A DNA stretch of 35,615 nucleotides from CAYSFW01 sp050329935 (lineage in GTDB: Bacteria; Pseudomonadota; Gammaproteobacteria; UWMA-0217), in assembly GCA_050329935.1 (NCBI GenBank), contig JBHJOI010000112.1:1-35615 (forward strand), in the 5' to 3' direction. This document shows positions 17,036 to 25,240 of the stretch, piece after piece (position 1 is the stretch's first letter; every line of letters begins with the position of its first letter). Below the pieces are notes generated by a model. It was not told the DNA's origin. It did not search any database and saw only the letters and a list, made by a program, of their open reading frames with translations. The position numbers and the translations under genes were made by a program.

Positions 17036-19765
17036 TCAGTTCGTCGTCGCGGGGTCGCTCTTGGGCTCCGCCGTTACGGGTGCCGCGCTTGCGTCACGAG
17101 GCGGTGCGGGTTCGACTCGCGGTGCGGGTTCGGCTCGCGGCGCGGATTCGACTCGCGGCGCGGATTCGACTCGCGGCGCGGGTTCGGCATTGCGAGGCGA
17201 GGGCGCAGGTTCGGCTGCCGGGGGTTGGGCGCTCTCGCGCACCGGAGGCGGTGCCTCGACAGCGGTGTCGGCTTGCCAGCGTTCGCGCGGCGGGTTGCGC
17301 TGGGCGGTATGAGGCTGTGACTCGACCGGTTGCGCGGTGGGTTCGGGTGCGGCTGGAGTCGAGCGAGTCTCCGCGGTCGATTGAGCGGCTGGAGTGTCGC
17401 GCGCAGGGGCGGCCGGTCGCGGCTCCCGCGACGAAGTGCGTTCGGCCGGACTCGGTCGGTCTTCATTGTCACGCGGCGCTGTATTGTTGGTGTTTCGCCG
17501 TCCTTCGCCACGCGTGCGCTGCGGTGCCGGTTCACCCGTCACGTCGGCGGGTCGGCGTTCTCGCGGCGGGTTGCGTTCCGCGTTTGCGGGGCGTTCGTCA
17601 CCGCGCGGCGCGACCGGCGTGCTGTCATCCGGGCGTTGACCTTCGCCGCGGCTACGTGGTTCATTGTTGTTGCGCGGCGGACGCTCGCGACGCTGCTCAT
17701 TGGGGTTGCCACGCTGACGTCGTTCGCCGGTGTTGGCACTATCGGACGACGGATTCCGCGGCTCGGCGCTGGGGGTATCGCCCTGGGCCGCATCGGCCCG
17801 AACCTCGTTCGTGCCATCTTCACGCGGGCCGCGTTGACCACCCGAGCGCGAACCGCCACGTCCGGAACGGCGGCGACCACCCTGGCGACCGCGCCCGCTC
17901 GATTGACCTCGGTTGTCGGCGTCGGTTCGGGCCTGACCCTCGCGGCGCTCCGACCGTTCTTGTCCGCGGGCGCCGCCCGCGTTGCTCGATGAGGCCTTGG
18001 TTTCTGTTTCCTCGACGTTGCCGGTCGAGAACAGTTTGCGCCATATCCGGGTAATGATACCGGGTTCGTGTATCGCGATCGGCGTTGCGGAGGCACGCGG
18101 TTCCGGTGCTTTCGCGGTTTCCTGAACCTGAACCTGGACGGGTGCGGGCGCGGGCGCCGGTGGGGGGGCGGGCAGAATCGCCTGCACCGCGGCGGTGGCG
18201 GCGCCAGCGGTACGCTCGGGCAACTTGACCTCGGTCTCGTTGCGGGTCACCAGCTCGTGGCTGGGTTGGCCGAGCGAGGCTTGGCGTTGTTCGTCGGCGC
18301 GAATGCGTTCGACGAGATAGATCGGGCGCTCGTAGTTCGGGTCGGGCACGACGATGATCTGAACCTTGGAGCGTGCCTCGATCTCGCCGAGTTGCGCGCG
18401 TTTTTCGTTCAGCAGGTAGGTGCCGACGTCGATGGGCACCCGGGTGAGCACGATGCCGGTTTTGTCCTTGAGGGATTCTTCCTCGACCAGACGCAGGATC
18501 GAGAGCGCCATCGACTCGACACTGCGGATCGTGCCGTGGCCCTTGCAGTGCGGACAGGCTTGTTGACTCGACTCGCCCAGCGAGGGTTGGAGCCGTTGCC
18601 GAGAGAGCTCGAGCAAGCCAAAGCGCGAGATGCGTCCGATCTGCACCCGCGCGCGATCCGAGCGCATGACATCGCGCAGGCGATTCTCGACCTCGCGCTG
18701 ATTCTTGTTTGGCATCATGTCGATGAAGTCGATCACGATCAATCCGCCGAGGTCGCGCAGACGCAATTGCCGTGCGATTTCGTCGGCCGCCTCCAGATTG
18801 GTGTTGAGCGCGGTTTCCTCGATATCACTGCCCTTGGTCGCGCGCGCCGAGTTGACATCGATCGCCGTCAACGCCTCGGCGTGGTCGATCACGATGCTGC
18901 CGCCGGAAGGCAATGGCACCGCGCGCTGAAACGCGCTTTCGATCTGCGATTCGATCTGGAAGCGATTGAATAGCGGCACCCGCTCCTGATACAGCTTGAG
19001 CTTGCGCAGCGCATGCGGCATGACCTGGCGGATAAAATCCTCGGCGTCCTGATAGACGCTCGGGTGGTCGATGATGACTTCGCCGATTTCGTCGCTGTAA
19101 TGGTCGCGCAACGCGCGGATGATCACGTTGCTTTCCTGATAGATCAAGAACGGCGCTGGCCGGGTCTCGGCGGCTTTCTCGATCGCGCGCCAGAGGGTGA
19201 TCAGGTAATCAAGATCCCATTGCAGCTCCTCGCCCGAGCGGCCGACGCCCGCGGTGCGCACGATCAGGCCCATGTCGTCCGGCACATTGATCTGCTGCAA
19301 GGTGTCACGAATGACTTGCCGGTCGTCGCCCTCGATGCGGCGCGAAACACCGCCGGCGCGCGGTTCGGTGGGCATCAGGACCATGTAGCGCCCGGCCAGA
19401 CTGATCTTGGTGGTGAGCGCCGCGCCTTTGTTGCCACGCTCCTCCTTCTCGATCTGAACGATGAGTTCGTGACCTTCCTTGACCGCGTCCTGGATGCCTA
19501 TGCGGCCTTCTTGCTGGCGTGCTTCCTCGCGGAAAAACTGAGGCGCGATTTCCTTGAAAGGCAGAAAACCGTGGCGTTCGCCGCCGTAATTGACGAAACA
19601 GGCTTCTAGACTAGGTTCGACCCGGGTGATGACACCCCGGTAGATGCTCGATTTTTTCTGTTCCTTGGCAGGAACCTCGATATCCAGATTGTAGAGTTTT
19701 TGGCCGTCGACGATGGCAACCCGCAGTTCTTCCGGCTGCGTTGCGTTGATCAGTATTCGTTTCAT
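17036..19765 (-). CDS. rne: Ribonuclease E
   Basis: The 909-residue protein is RNase E, the essential endonuclease that starts mRNA decay and processes rRNA and tRNA. The N-terminal catalytic half follows the E. coli numbering: an S1 RNA-binding domain (about 36-120), magnesium ligands Asp303 (AIDVNS) and Asp346 (IVIDFID), and the zinc-link cysteines Cys404 and Cys407 (CPHCKGHG). The C-terminal half from about residue 530 is low complexity: an Arg/Gly-rich RNA-binding stretch, then Pro/Arg/Asn-rich and finally Ala/Pro/Glu repeats. This is the expected disordered scaffold that holds degradosome partners. A sigma70 promoter and a leader of about 300 bases precede it, and it diverges from rluC, as in E. 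coli. Confidence 0.97.
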   Translation of the reverse strand: MKRILINATQPEELRVAIVDGQKLYNLDIEVPAKEQKKSSIYRGVITRVEPSLEACFVNYGGERHGFLPFKEIAPQFFREEARQQEGRIGIQDAVKEGHELIVQIEKEERGNKGAALTTKISLAGRYMVLMPTEPRAGGVSRRIEGDDRQVIRDTLQQINVPDDMGLIVRTAGVGRSGEELQWDLDYLITLWRAIEKAAETRPAPFLIYQESNVIIRALRDHYSDEIGEVIIDHPSVYQDAEDFIRQVMPHALRKLKLYQERVPLFNRFQIESQIESAFQRAVPLPSGGSIVIDHAEALTAIDVNSARATKGSDIEETALNTNLEAADEIARQLRLRDLGGLIVIDFIDMMPNKNQREVENRLRDVMRSDRARVQIGRISRFGLLELSRQRLQPSLGESSQQACPHCKGHGTIRSVESMALSILRLVEEESLKDKTGIVLTRVPIDVGTYLLNEKRAQLGEIEARSKVQIIVVPDPNYERPIYLVERIRADEQRQASLGQPSHELVTRNETEVKLPERTAGAATAAVQAILPAPPPAPAPAPVQVQVQETAKAPEPRASATPIAIHEPGIITRIWRKLFSTGNVEETETKASSSNAGGARGQERSERREGQARTDADNRGQSSGRGRQGGRRRSGRGGSRSGGQRGPREDGTNEVRADAAQGDTPSAEPRNPSSDSANTGERRQRGNPNEQRRERPPRNNNEPRSRGEGQRPDDSTPVAPRGDERPANAERNPPRERRPADVTGEPAPQRTRGEGRRNTNNTAPRDNEDRPSPAERTSSREPRPAAPARDTPAAQSTAETRSTPAAPEPTAQPVESQPHTAQRNPPRERWQADTAVEAPPPVRESAQPPAAEPAPSPRNAEPAPRVESAPRVESAPRAEPAPRVEPAPPRDASAAPVTAEPKSDPATTN
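17105..17188 (-). repeat. 18-bp tandem repeat in the 3' end of rne
   Basis: Four complete 18-bp units and part of a fifth lie head to tail (units at 17105, 17123, 17141 and 17159). They encode a hexapeptide of the form APRVES or APRVEP near the RNase E C-terminus. Copies 3 and 4 are identical, which points to recent duplication or slippage. Confidence 0.85.
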
Positions 19766-20061
19766 TAAAAGTGTCTCTTTTTACGACAGGGCCGGGCGCT
19801 TCGCCGGCTGTCGCGCGGACACTGATTCCAGTGAGGAGGACGACGGTCCAGGTAACCCAGGTGTAGAACGTGCTGCTCAGAATCATGACGGTGCCTCGCG
19901 CGAACAGGGCGCTGCGTACGCTCGGCTGTTCTATTAAGGTGTGCATCGGAAAACCTGGCGCCATTCCATGCTGGCTAGCTAACCCGAGGACAGGGAGATG
20001 TTGAGTCGCGTCAACGGCACCTTTCGGTTCGAAGCGCTCGGCACAGGTTATAATGGCGCAA
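19766..20061 (-). promoter_or_regulatory. Long 5' leader of rne, probable autoregulatory region
   Basis: From the promoter at 20068-20095 the predicted transcript start is near 20061, about 296 bases before the rne start codon. No credible gene lies in this stretch. In E. coli the rne leader is 361 bases and folds into hairpins that RNase E itself cleaves, which adjusts rne mRNA level to enzyme activity. The same role is inferred here from position and length only; the individual E. coli hairpins were not identified. Confidence 0.55.
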
Positions 20062-20067
20062 GCGAGC

Positions 20068-20095
20068 ATGATAACAATGCCGTGAGCTTTGTCAA
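20068..20095 (-). promoter_or_regulatory. Sigma70 promoter for rne
   Basis: On the minus strand TTGACA (20095-20090) is followed after 16 bases by TATCAT (20073-20068). The -35 is a perfect consensus match and the -10 matches five of six. It faces rne. A TATAAT on the plus strand at 20049-20054 could serve rluC but has no good -35. Confidence 0.7.
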
Positions 20096-20120
20096 TTGAT
20101 TGATTCGAGGGAGATTATTT

Positions 20121-21116
20121 GTGTCGCTTCGGTCACGCGAGGGATCCAGTTCCCAGCCGTCGTATCAGGCGGCGCGCGAAATACGGATCGAACCCGGTTT
20201 CGCCGGTCAGCGGCTGGACAATCATTTGTTCAGATTGCTGCGCGACGTCCCAAAGAGTCGAATCTACCGCATGTTGCGCAACGGCGAGGTGCGGGTAAAC
20301 GGTGGCCGCGTCAAGCAGGATTACCGTATCCAGGCGGGCGATCGTCTGCGGTTGCCGCCCGTGCGGTCCGAGCCGACAGCCGTGCCGGTGGAAGCGATAC
20401 CTTCGTCGCTCGCACAAACGCTACTCGCGTCGATCGTATACGAGGATCGGCACCTGCTGGCATTGAACAAGCCGGCCGGGATCGCGGTGCACGCCGGATC
20501 CGGAGTCGATTTCGGCGTGATCGAAGTGCTACGCGCCGCGCGGCCGGAAGCGCCGATGCTGGAGCTCGTGCATCGGCTCGACCGCGAGACCAGTGGTTGT
20601 CTATTGGTGGCGCGCGAGCGCGCGGCGCTCACGGCTTTGCACGAACTCCTGCGAGCGCATGATGGCATCGACAAGCGTTATCTCGCGTTGGTCGACGGCC
20701 AATGGTCCGGCGGCGCCCGGCGGATCACCAACACTCTGCAACGACTCGGACCGCAAGGGCAGGTGCGCCGAAGCGCCAGCGCCGATGCGGGCAAACATGC
20801 GGATTCGGAATTCGTGCCCTTGCGACGTTTCGCCGACGCGACGCTGATGGAAGTACGAATCCATACCGGTCGAACCCACCAGATTCGGGTCCATGCCGCG
20901 GAGTGCGGGCACCCGATTCTCGGCGATGACAAGTACGGAGATTTCGCCGCAAACCGCAAATGGCGTAAGCTCGCGCTCAAACGGATGTTTCTGCACGCGG
21001 CCCGGATGCGATTTCGATGGCCGTGGGGCGGCGATCCGATCGAAATCAACGCACCGTTGCCGGCAGAACTGGCGCGGGTGATCGAGCAATTGGAAGGATA
21101 TGAACTCGAATTTTGA
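20121..21116 (+). CDS. rluC: 23S rRNA pseudouridine synthase RluC
   Basis: The 331-residue enzyme has an N-terminal S4 RNA-binding domain (about 28-80, RLDNHLFRLLRDVPKSRIYR) and the RluA-family catalytic domain with HRLDRETSG (residues 151-159), where Asp154 is the catalytic residue. Further blocks include VHAAECGHPILGDDKYG. RluC converts uridines 955, 2504 and 2580 (E. coli numbering) of 23S rRNA to pseudouridine. The start is set at GTG 20121 because GAGGGAGA lies seven bases upstream; the TTG at 20100 is in frame but precedes that site. Divergence from rne is the same as in E. coli. The end overlaps the HAD gene by 17 bases. Confidence 0.93.
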   Translation: MSLRSREGSSSQPSYQAAREIRIEPGFAGQRLDNHLFRLLRDVPKSRIYRMLRNGEVRVNGGRVKQDYRIQAGDRLRLPPVRSEPTAVPVEAIPSSLAQTLLASIVYEDRHLLALNKPAGIAVHAGSGVDFGVIEVLRAARPEAPMLELVHRLDRETSGCLLVARERAALTALHELLRAHDGIDKRYLALVDGQWSGGARRITNTLQRLGPQGQVRRSASADAGKHADSEFVPLRRFADATLMEVRIHTGRTHQIRVHAAECGHPILGDDKYGDFAANRKWRKLALKRMFLHAARMRFRWPWGGDPIEINAPLPAELARVIEQLEGYELEF

Positions 21117-21816
21117 CCTGGTGGTTTTTGACTGGGACGGCACGCTGATGGACTCCGAGGCGCACATCGTGGCCTGCCTCGCGATCGCATTACGGGACGT
21201 GGGGCAGCCGCGAACGGATCCACGGGCGCTGCGTCAGGTCATCGGTCTCGGCTTGCGCGAGGCGATGATGGCGTTGCTGCCGGAGGCGCCGGCGAGCACG
21301 GTGCAGGACGCGGTCGAGGCCTATCGCCGCAATTTTCTAACGCCCCATCCGACGCCGAGCGAGCTCTTTCCCGGTGTCGTCGAGACGCTCGACACGCTGC
21401 GGGCCGGTGGCTTGCGACTGGCGGTGGCGACCGGAAAGTCACGGCGCGGACTGGATAAAGTGCTCGACGACACGGCCCTGAGGTCGTACTTCGATGCCAC
21501 TCGTTGCGCCGACGAAACCCGCTCGAAACCCGATCCCTTGATGCTGCGCGAGTTGCTCGACGAACTGGACGTCGAGGCCGGGCGCGCGCTGATGGTGGGC
21601 GATACCGAATTTGATCTCGAGATGGCGGCCGCGCTTGACATGCCCAGCATCGGCGTCGGCTACGGCGTGCATGATCGCGCGTGCTTGCTGAGGCATGCGC
21701 CGCTGACGATTCTCGAAGACATTCGCGAACTTGTCGACTGGTTGCGGCAGGCGCGACCCGTGCCGAGCGACCGAGCGAAAAACCGATTCCACAACAACCA
21801 ACAAGTCTCCGCATGA
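21100..21816 (+). CDS. HAD-superfamily phosphatase, phosphoglycolate phosphatase-like
   Basis: The 238-residue protein has all HAD subclass I motifs: motif I DWDGTL with nucleophile Asp11 and Asp13, a helical cap domain, motif II VATGKS, a Lys in RSKPDPLML and motif IV GDTEFDLEMA. The closest pattern is phosphoglycolate phosphatase/pyrophosphatase-like (Gph, PpaX) proteins. The substrate cannot be read from sequence. It starts within rluC, overlapping by 17 bases with GGAAGGA just ahead of the ATG, and its stop overlaps sppA (ATGA at 21813-21816). rluC, this gene and sppA therefore form one tightly coupled operon, an order seen in several Gammaproteobacteria. Confidence 0.9.
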   Translation: MNSNFDLVVFDWDGTLMDSEAHIVACLAIALRDVGQPRTDPRALRQVIGLGLREAMMALLPEAPASTVQDAVEAYRRNFLTPHPTPSELFPGVVETLDTLRAGGLRLAVATGKSRRGLDKVLDDTALRSYFDATRCADETRSKPDPLMLRELLDELDVEAGRALMVGDTEFDLEMAAALDMPSIGVGYGVHDRACLLRHAPLTILEDIRELVDWLRQARPVPSDRAKNRFHNNQQVSA

Positions 21817-22757
21817 GCGAACAATCCAATGACCCGACCTGGGAACGTAAACTGATCGAGCGCCTGGCGGAGTCGGCCCAAACCGAGCAACGCCGCACCC
21901 GGCGCTGGAATGTGTTTTTCCGCTTTCTGTTTTTCTTTTATATGGTCGCGCTGCTCGCGCTGTTCGTGGACTGGTCTTTTCTGTCGAAGGAAGTCATCAA
22001 CGACAGTCACACCGCGCGCGTCGAACTCAAGGGCGTGATTGCGGAAGGCGGCGATGCGAGCGCGGAGAAAATCAACAAGTTGCTGCTCGCGGCGTTCGAG
22101 CACAAGAACACCAAGGGCGTGGTGCTCGAAATCAACAGTCCGGGCGGCACGCCGGTGCAGGCGCGTTATATCTACGACGAGATCAAACGGCTGCGCGAGA
22201 CCTATCCCGAGATCAAGCTGTACGCGGTGGTGACCGATATCTGCGCGTCGGGTGGCTATTACGTCGCGGCGGCGGCCGATGAAATCTATGCCGCGCCGAG
22301 CAGCATCGTCGGCTCGATCGGCGTTCGCCTCGACAACTTCGGCCTGCAAGGGTTGCTGGAGAAAGTCGGCGTCGAAAACCGCACCCTCACGGCCGGAGAT
22401 AACAAGGCAATACTCGATCCGTTTCAACCACTGGCGCCGGAACAGCGCGCGCATCTCGAGGGCATGCTCACACGCATCCACCAGCAGTTCATCGACGCGG
22501 TCAAGGAAGGGCGCGGAGAGCGACTCAAGCCGGTCGAAGACATGTTCAGCGGCCTGATCTGGACCGGTGACGAGGCCGCCGAGATCGGGCTGGTCGATGG
22601 TCTGCGCGATACGGCGCAAGTGGCGCGCGATCTGGTTGGGGCCGAAACCATCGTGACCTTCGAGCGCGACAAGAGTTTGCTGGAGCAACTCACGGAAGCG
22701 AGCGGGGATTACGCGTTGCGTTTATTCAATGGTTGGTCTCAACCCGCGCTGCGGTAA
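21813..22757 (+). CDS. sppA: Signal peptide peptidase SppA, short S49-family form
   Basis: This 314-residue, membrane-bound serine protease of family S49 degrades signal peptides left after export. Residues about 34-53 form the membrane anchor (FRFLFFFYMVALLALFVDW). The catalytic dyad is visible as Ser146 in ICASGGYY and Lys198 in GDNKAILDP, the same spacing as in short SppA of Bacillus (Ser147/Lys199), unlike the 67-kDa enteric form. EINSPGGTP marks the oligomer and substrate-binding loop. ATG at 21813 overlaps the HAD stop by four bases; a longer in-frame start at 21681 lies inside that gene and is rejected. A strong hairpin lies just after the stop. Confidence 0.92.
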   Translation: MSEQSNDPTWERKLIERLAESAQTEQRRTRRWNVFFRFLFFFYMVALLALFVDWSFLSKEVINDSHTARVELKGVIAEGGDASAEKINKLLLAAFEHKNTKGVVLEINSPGGTPVQARYIYDEIKRLRETYPEIKLYAVVTDICASGGYYVAAAADEIYAAPSSIVGSIGVRLDNFGLQGLLEKVGVENRTLTAGDNKAILDPFQPLAPEQRAHLEGMLTRIHQQFIDAVKEGRGERLKPVEDMFSGLIWTGDEAAEIGLVDGLRDTAQVARDLVGAETIVTFERDKSLLEQLTEASGDYALRLFNGWSQPALR

Positions 22758-22765
22758 TTCCGAAT

Positions 22766-22786
22766 CTCGCGCGGCCACCGCGCGAG
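22766..22786. terminator. Hairpin between convergent sppA and maf
   Basis: CTCGCGCGG and CCGCGCGAG make a perfect 9-bp, very GC-rich stem with a 3-base loop in the 42-base space between the two stop codons. It can fold in both transcripts and may act as a bidirectional barrier, although no T-run follows. Confidence 0.45.
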
Positions 22787-22799
22787 GAGGGCGCGCGCC

Positions 22800-23387
22800 T
22801 CAAGGCAACGCGAGGCCTTCGGTATTCAGAAAATCGGTAAGCCGGATCAGCGGCAGCCCGATCAGCGCGTTTGGGTCGTCACCCTCCAGGCGCTCGAACA
22901 GGGTGATGCCGAGTCCTTCGGATTTGAAACTCCCGGCGCAATCGAGCGGCGTCTCCGCGTGCACGTAGCGCGCGATCTGGTCGCTGGTGAGGCGGCGGAA
23001 GTGCACCCGGAATGGCACGACGTCGAGCTGTATATTTCCGGTCGCGGTATTCAGCACGCATAGGCCGGTCAGGAACTCGACCACGTCACCCGAAAATCGC
23101 GCCAACTGAGCCTCGGCGCGCGATGGCGTGCCGGGCTTGCCGAGGATCGCGCCGGAATGCACCGCGCACTGGTCAGACGCGATGACGAGGTGCGCCGGAT
23201 AAGCGACTCGCGCCGCCTCGGCCTTGGCCAGGCTCAAGCGGCGTACCATTGCATCCGGCGTTTCGCCGGGCCATGGCGCTTCGTCAACCCGCGGCGCGAA
23301 ACTTGTGAACTCGAGTCCCAACCGGCGCAGCAGCTCGGCGCGGTAACGCGAAGTCGACGCGAGTACCAGCGGGAACGGCGCACTCAT
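22800..23387 (-). CDS. Maf family nucleotide pyrophosphatase, YceF type (7-methyl-GTP)
   Basis: The 195-residue protein matches YceF rather than the Maf/YhdE branch: LASTSRYRAELLRRLGLEF, VDEAPWPGE, catalytic loop IASDQCAV, VHFRRLTSDQIARYV, CAGSFKSEGLGITLFERLEG and ALIGLPLIRL. YceF hydrolyses 7-methyl-GTP and so removes modified nucleotides. In E. coli yceF lies between rluC and yceD; here it is still in that neighbourhood but inverted. ATG 23387 overlaps the stop of pycB by four bases (ATGA on the minus strand), so it is the last gene of the pyruvate carboxylase operon. A longer reading of the frame upstream runs inside pycB and is not real. Confidence 0.92.
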   Translation of the reverse strand: MSAPFPLVLASTSRYRAELLRRLGLEFTSFAPRVDEAPWPGETPDAMVRRLSLAKAEAARVAYPAHLVIASDQCAVHSGAILGKPGTPSRAEAQLARFSGDVVEFLTGLCVLNTATGNIQLDVVPFRVHFRRLTSDQIARYVHAETPLDCAGSFKSEGLGITLFERLEGDDPNALIGLPLIRLTDFLNTEGLALP

Positions 23388-25237
23388 GTCTCGATCTTGA
23401 TCAGCGTCTCGTCTGGGTTCACCCGGTCGCCCTTGGCCACGAAGATGCTCACGACCCGGCCGCCCACGGGCGCCTGAATTTCGGTTTCCATCTTCATCGC
23501 TTCGGTAATCAGCAGCGGATCGCCCGCGTTGACGGTATCGCCTTCCTTCACCAGCACGTCGATGATCGTGCCAGGCATCGCCGTGGTGACATCGCCCGGG
23601 GCGCGCGCCGGCGGTCGGCGACTGCCGCCCTTGGCCGCGTTCGGTGCCTGCGGTTGCGTGGCCGCCGGTTTGTTGGGCTCGGTCCCTTCGAAGGTGCCAA
23701 CCACCTCGACTTCGACTTCTTCCGGCACACCGTCGATCGACAGGTAAATCGGGCGTTGCGCGCCAAGCATGTAGCCGGTGCCGCCGACCTTGATATGGAA
23801 CGACTCGCCGTGAACCGTGATGTAAAACTCCGCCGGCGCGGGCGGGCAGCTGGGCGGTGTATCGAACTCGGCCCGAACCGGCTTGAGCGCCTCGGGCTGA
23901 AGCGTGCCTGCCTTGCGTTCCTCCAGAAAGTCGCGGCCGATTTCCGGAAACATCGCGTACGTGAGCACGTCCTCCTCGCAATCGGCCAGTAGCTGCGCCT
24001 CGGTGCGGAGATCATCCAGCTCGGGTTCGATCAGATCCGCCGGGCGGCAGTCGATCGCGGACTCGTTGCCGATCGCGAGCTGACGCACTTCCTCGTTGAT
24101 TTCGCCCGGTGCCCGACCGTAGTGACCCTTGAGATAGAGTTTGACCTCGTTGGTCACGACCTTGTAGGGCGTTCCGGTCATCACGTTCATCACGGCCTGG
24201 GTACCGACGATCTGCGAGGTCGGGGTCACCAGCGGCGGATAGCCCAGATCCTTGCGCACGCGCGGAATCTCCGCGAGTACCGCGTTGACCTTGTCCTCCG
24301 CGTTCTGGTCCCGCAACTGGTTCATCATGTTCGAGATCATGCCGCCTGGCACCTGATTGATCTGAACCCGGGTGTCGACGCCGGTGCGCTCACTCTCGAA
24401 CTGGTGATATTTCTTACGCACGACGCGGAAGTACTCGCTGATTTCCTGCAACAAGTTGAGATCGAGTCCGGTGTCGTGGGGCGTGCCGCGGAACGCGGCG
24501 ACCATGCTCTCGGTCGGGGCGTGACTGGCGCCGCCGGCAAACGACGAGATCGCGGTGTCGATGTGCAGACAACCGTTCTCCACGGCCCGCAGCGAACACA
24601 ACTCGGAAAGCCCCGAACTGGCATGCGAGTGCAGATGCAGCGGCAGCTTCAAGGCCGAATACAACGCGCGCACCAGTTCCTCGGCCACCGCGGGCGTCAG
24701 CAGGCCGGCCATGTCCTTGATCGCGATACTGTCGCAGCCAAGGCTTTCAAGCTCCTTGCCGAGGCGGACGAACGCGTCGATATCGTGCACCGGGCTCGTG
24801 GTGTAACAGATGGTGCCCTGGGCGTGCTTACCCGCCTTTTTCACCGCCGCGATTGAGGTTTCCAGGTTCCTGACATCGTTCAGCGCGTCGAAGATGCGAT
24901 ACACATCCATGCCATTTTCGGCCGACTTGGCCACGAACGCGTTGACGACATCGTCGCCATAGTGGCGATAACCGAGCAGGTTCTGACCGCGCAACAGCAT
25001 CTGCAGGCGCGTGTTCGGCAATGCCGCGCGCAACTTGCGCAGGCGTTCCCAGGGATCTTCCTTGAGAAACCGCACGCAGGCGTCGAAGGTGGCGCCGCCC
25101 CAGACTTCGAGCGACCAATAACCGACGCGATCCAGCATTTCGCAGGCCGGCAGCATATCCTCGGTACGCATGCGCGTCGCGATCAGGCATTGGTGGGCAT
25201 CGCGCAGAATGGTGTCGGTGATGTGCACTTGCGACAT
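23384..25237 (-). CDS. pycB: Pyruvate carboxylase subunit B (carboxyltransferase plus biotin carrier; OadA-like)
   Basis: The 617-residue protein starts with a DRE-TIM carboxyltransferase domain (DTILRDAHQC, metal ligands in AIKDMAGLL and HLHSHASSG) and a conserved C-terminal carboxylase domain. A Pro/Ala linker (about 520-545) leads to a biotin carrier domain with EAMKMET, where Lys582 carries biotin. The same architecture serves PycB of two-subunit pyruvate carboxylase and the alpha subunit of sodium-pumping oxaloacetate decarboxylase. The biotin carboxylase gene directly upstream and the absence of oadB/oadG here favour pyruvate carboxylase, which makes oxaloacetate from pyruvate, bicarbonate and ATP. 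It begins 3 bases after pycA ends. Confidence 0.87.
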   Translation of the reverse strand: MSQVHITDTILRDAHQCLIATRMRTEDMLPACEMLDRVGYWSLEVWGGATFDACVRFLKEDPWERLRKLRAALPNTRLQMLLRGQNLLGYRHYGDDVVNAFVAKSAENGMDVYRIFDALNDVRNLETSIAAVKKAGKHAQGTICYTTSPVHDIDAFVRLGKELESLGCDSIAIKDMAGLLTPAVAEELVRALYSALKLPLHLHSHASSGLSELCSLRAVENGCLHIDTAISSFAGGASHAPTESMVAAFRGTPHDTGLDLNLLQEISEYFRVVRKKYHQFESERTGVDTRVQINQVPGGMISNMMNQLRDQNAEDKVNAVLAEIPRVRKDLGYPPLVTPTSQIVGTQAVMNVMTGTPYKVVTNEVKLYLKGHYGRAPGEINEEVRQLAIGNESAIDCRPADLIEPELDDLRTEAQLLADCEEDVLTYAMFPEIGRDFLEERKAGTLQPEALKPVRAEFDTPPSCPPAPAEFYITVHGESFHIKVGGTGYMLGAQRPIYLSIDGVPEEVEVEVVGTFEGTEPNKPAATQPQAPNAAKGGSRRPPARAPGDVTTAMPGTIIDVLVKEGDTVNAGDPLLITEAMKMETEIQAPVGGRVVSIFVAKGDRVNPDETLIKIET

Positions 25238-25240
25238 GGC

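Noticed and set aside
18068..18973. Plus-strand frame of 301 codons
   Set aside because: Antisense to the catalytic half of RNase E.
21660..22688. Minus-strand frame of 342 codons
   Set aside because: Antisense to sppA, which has a complete catalytic dyad; no recognisable domain in the shadow frame.
22800..23981. Longer version of maf reaching into pycB
   Set aside because: The extra 198 codons overlap the well-supported pycB frame; the Maf family starts at the ATG at 23387.
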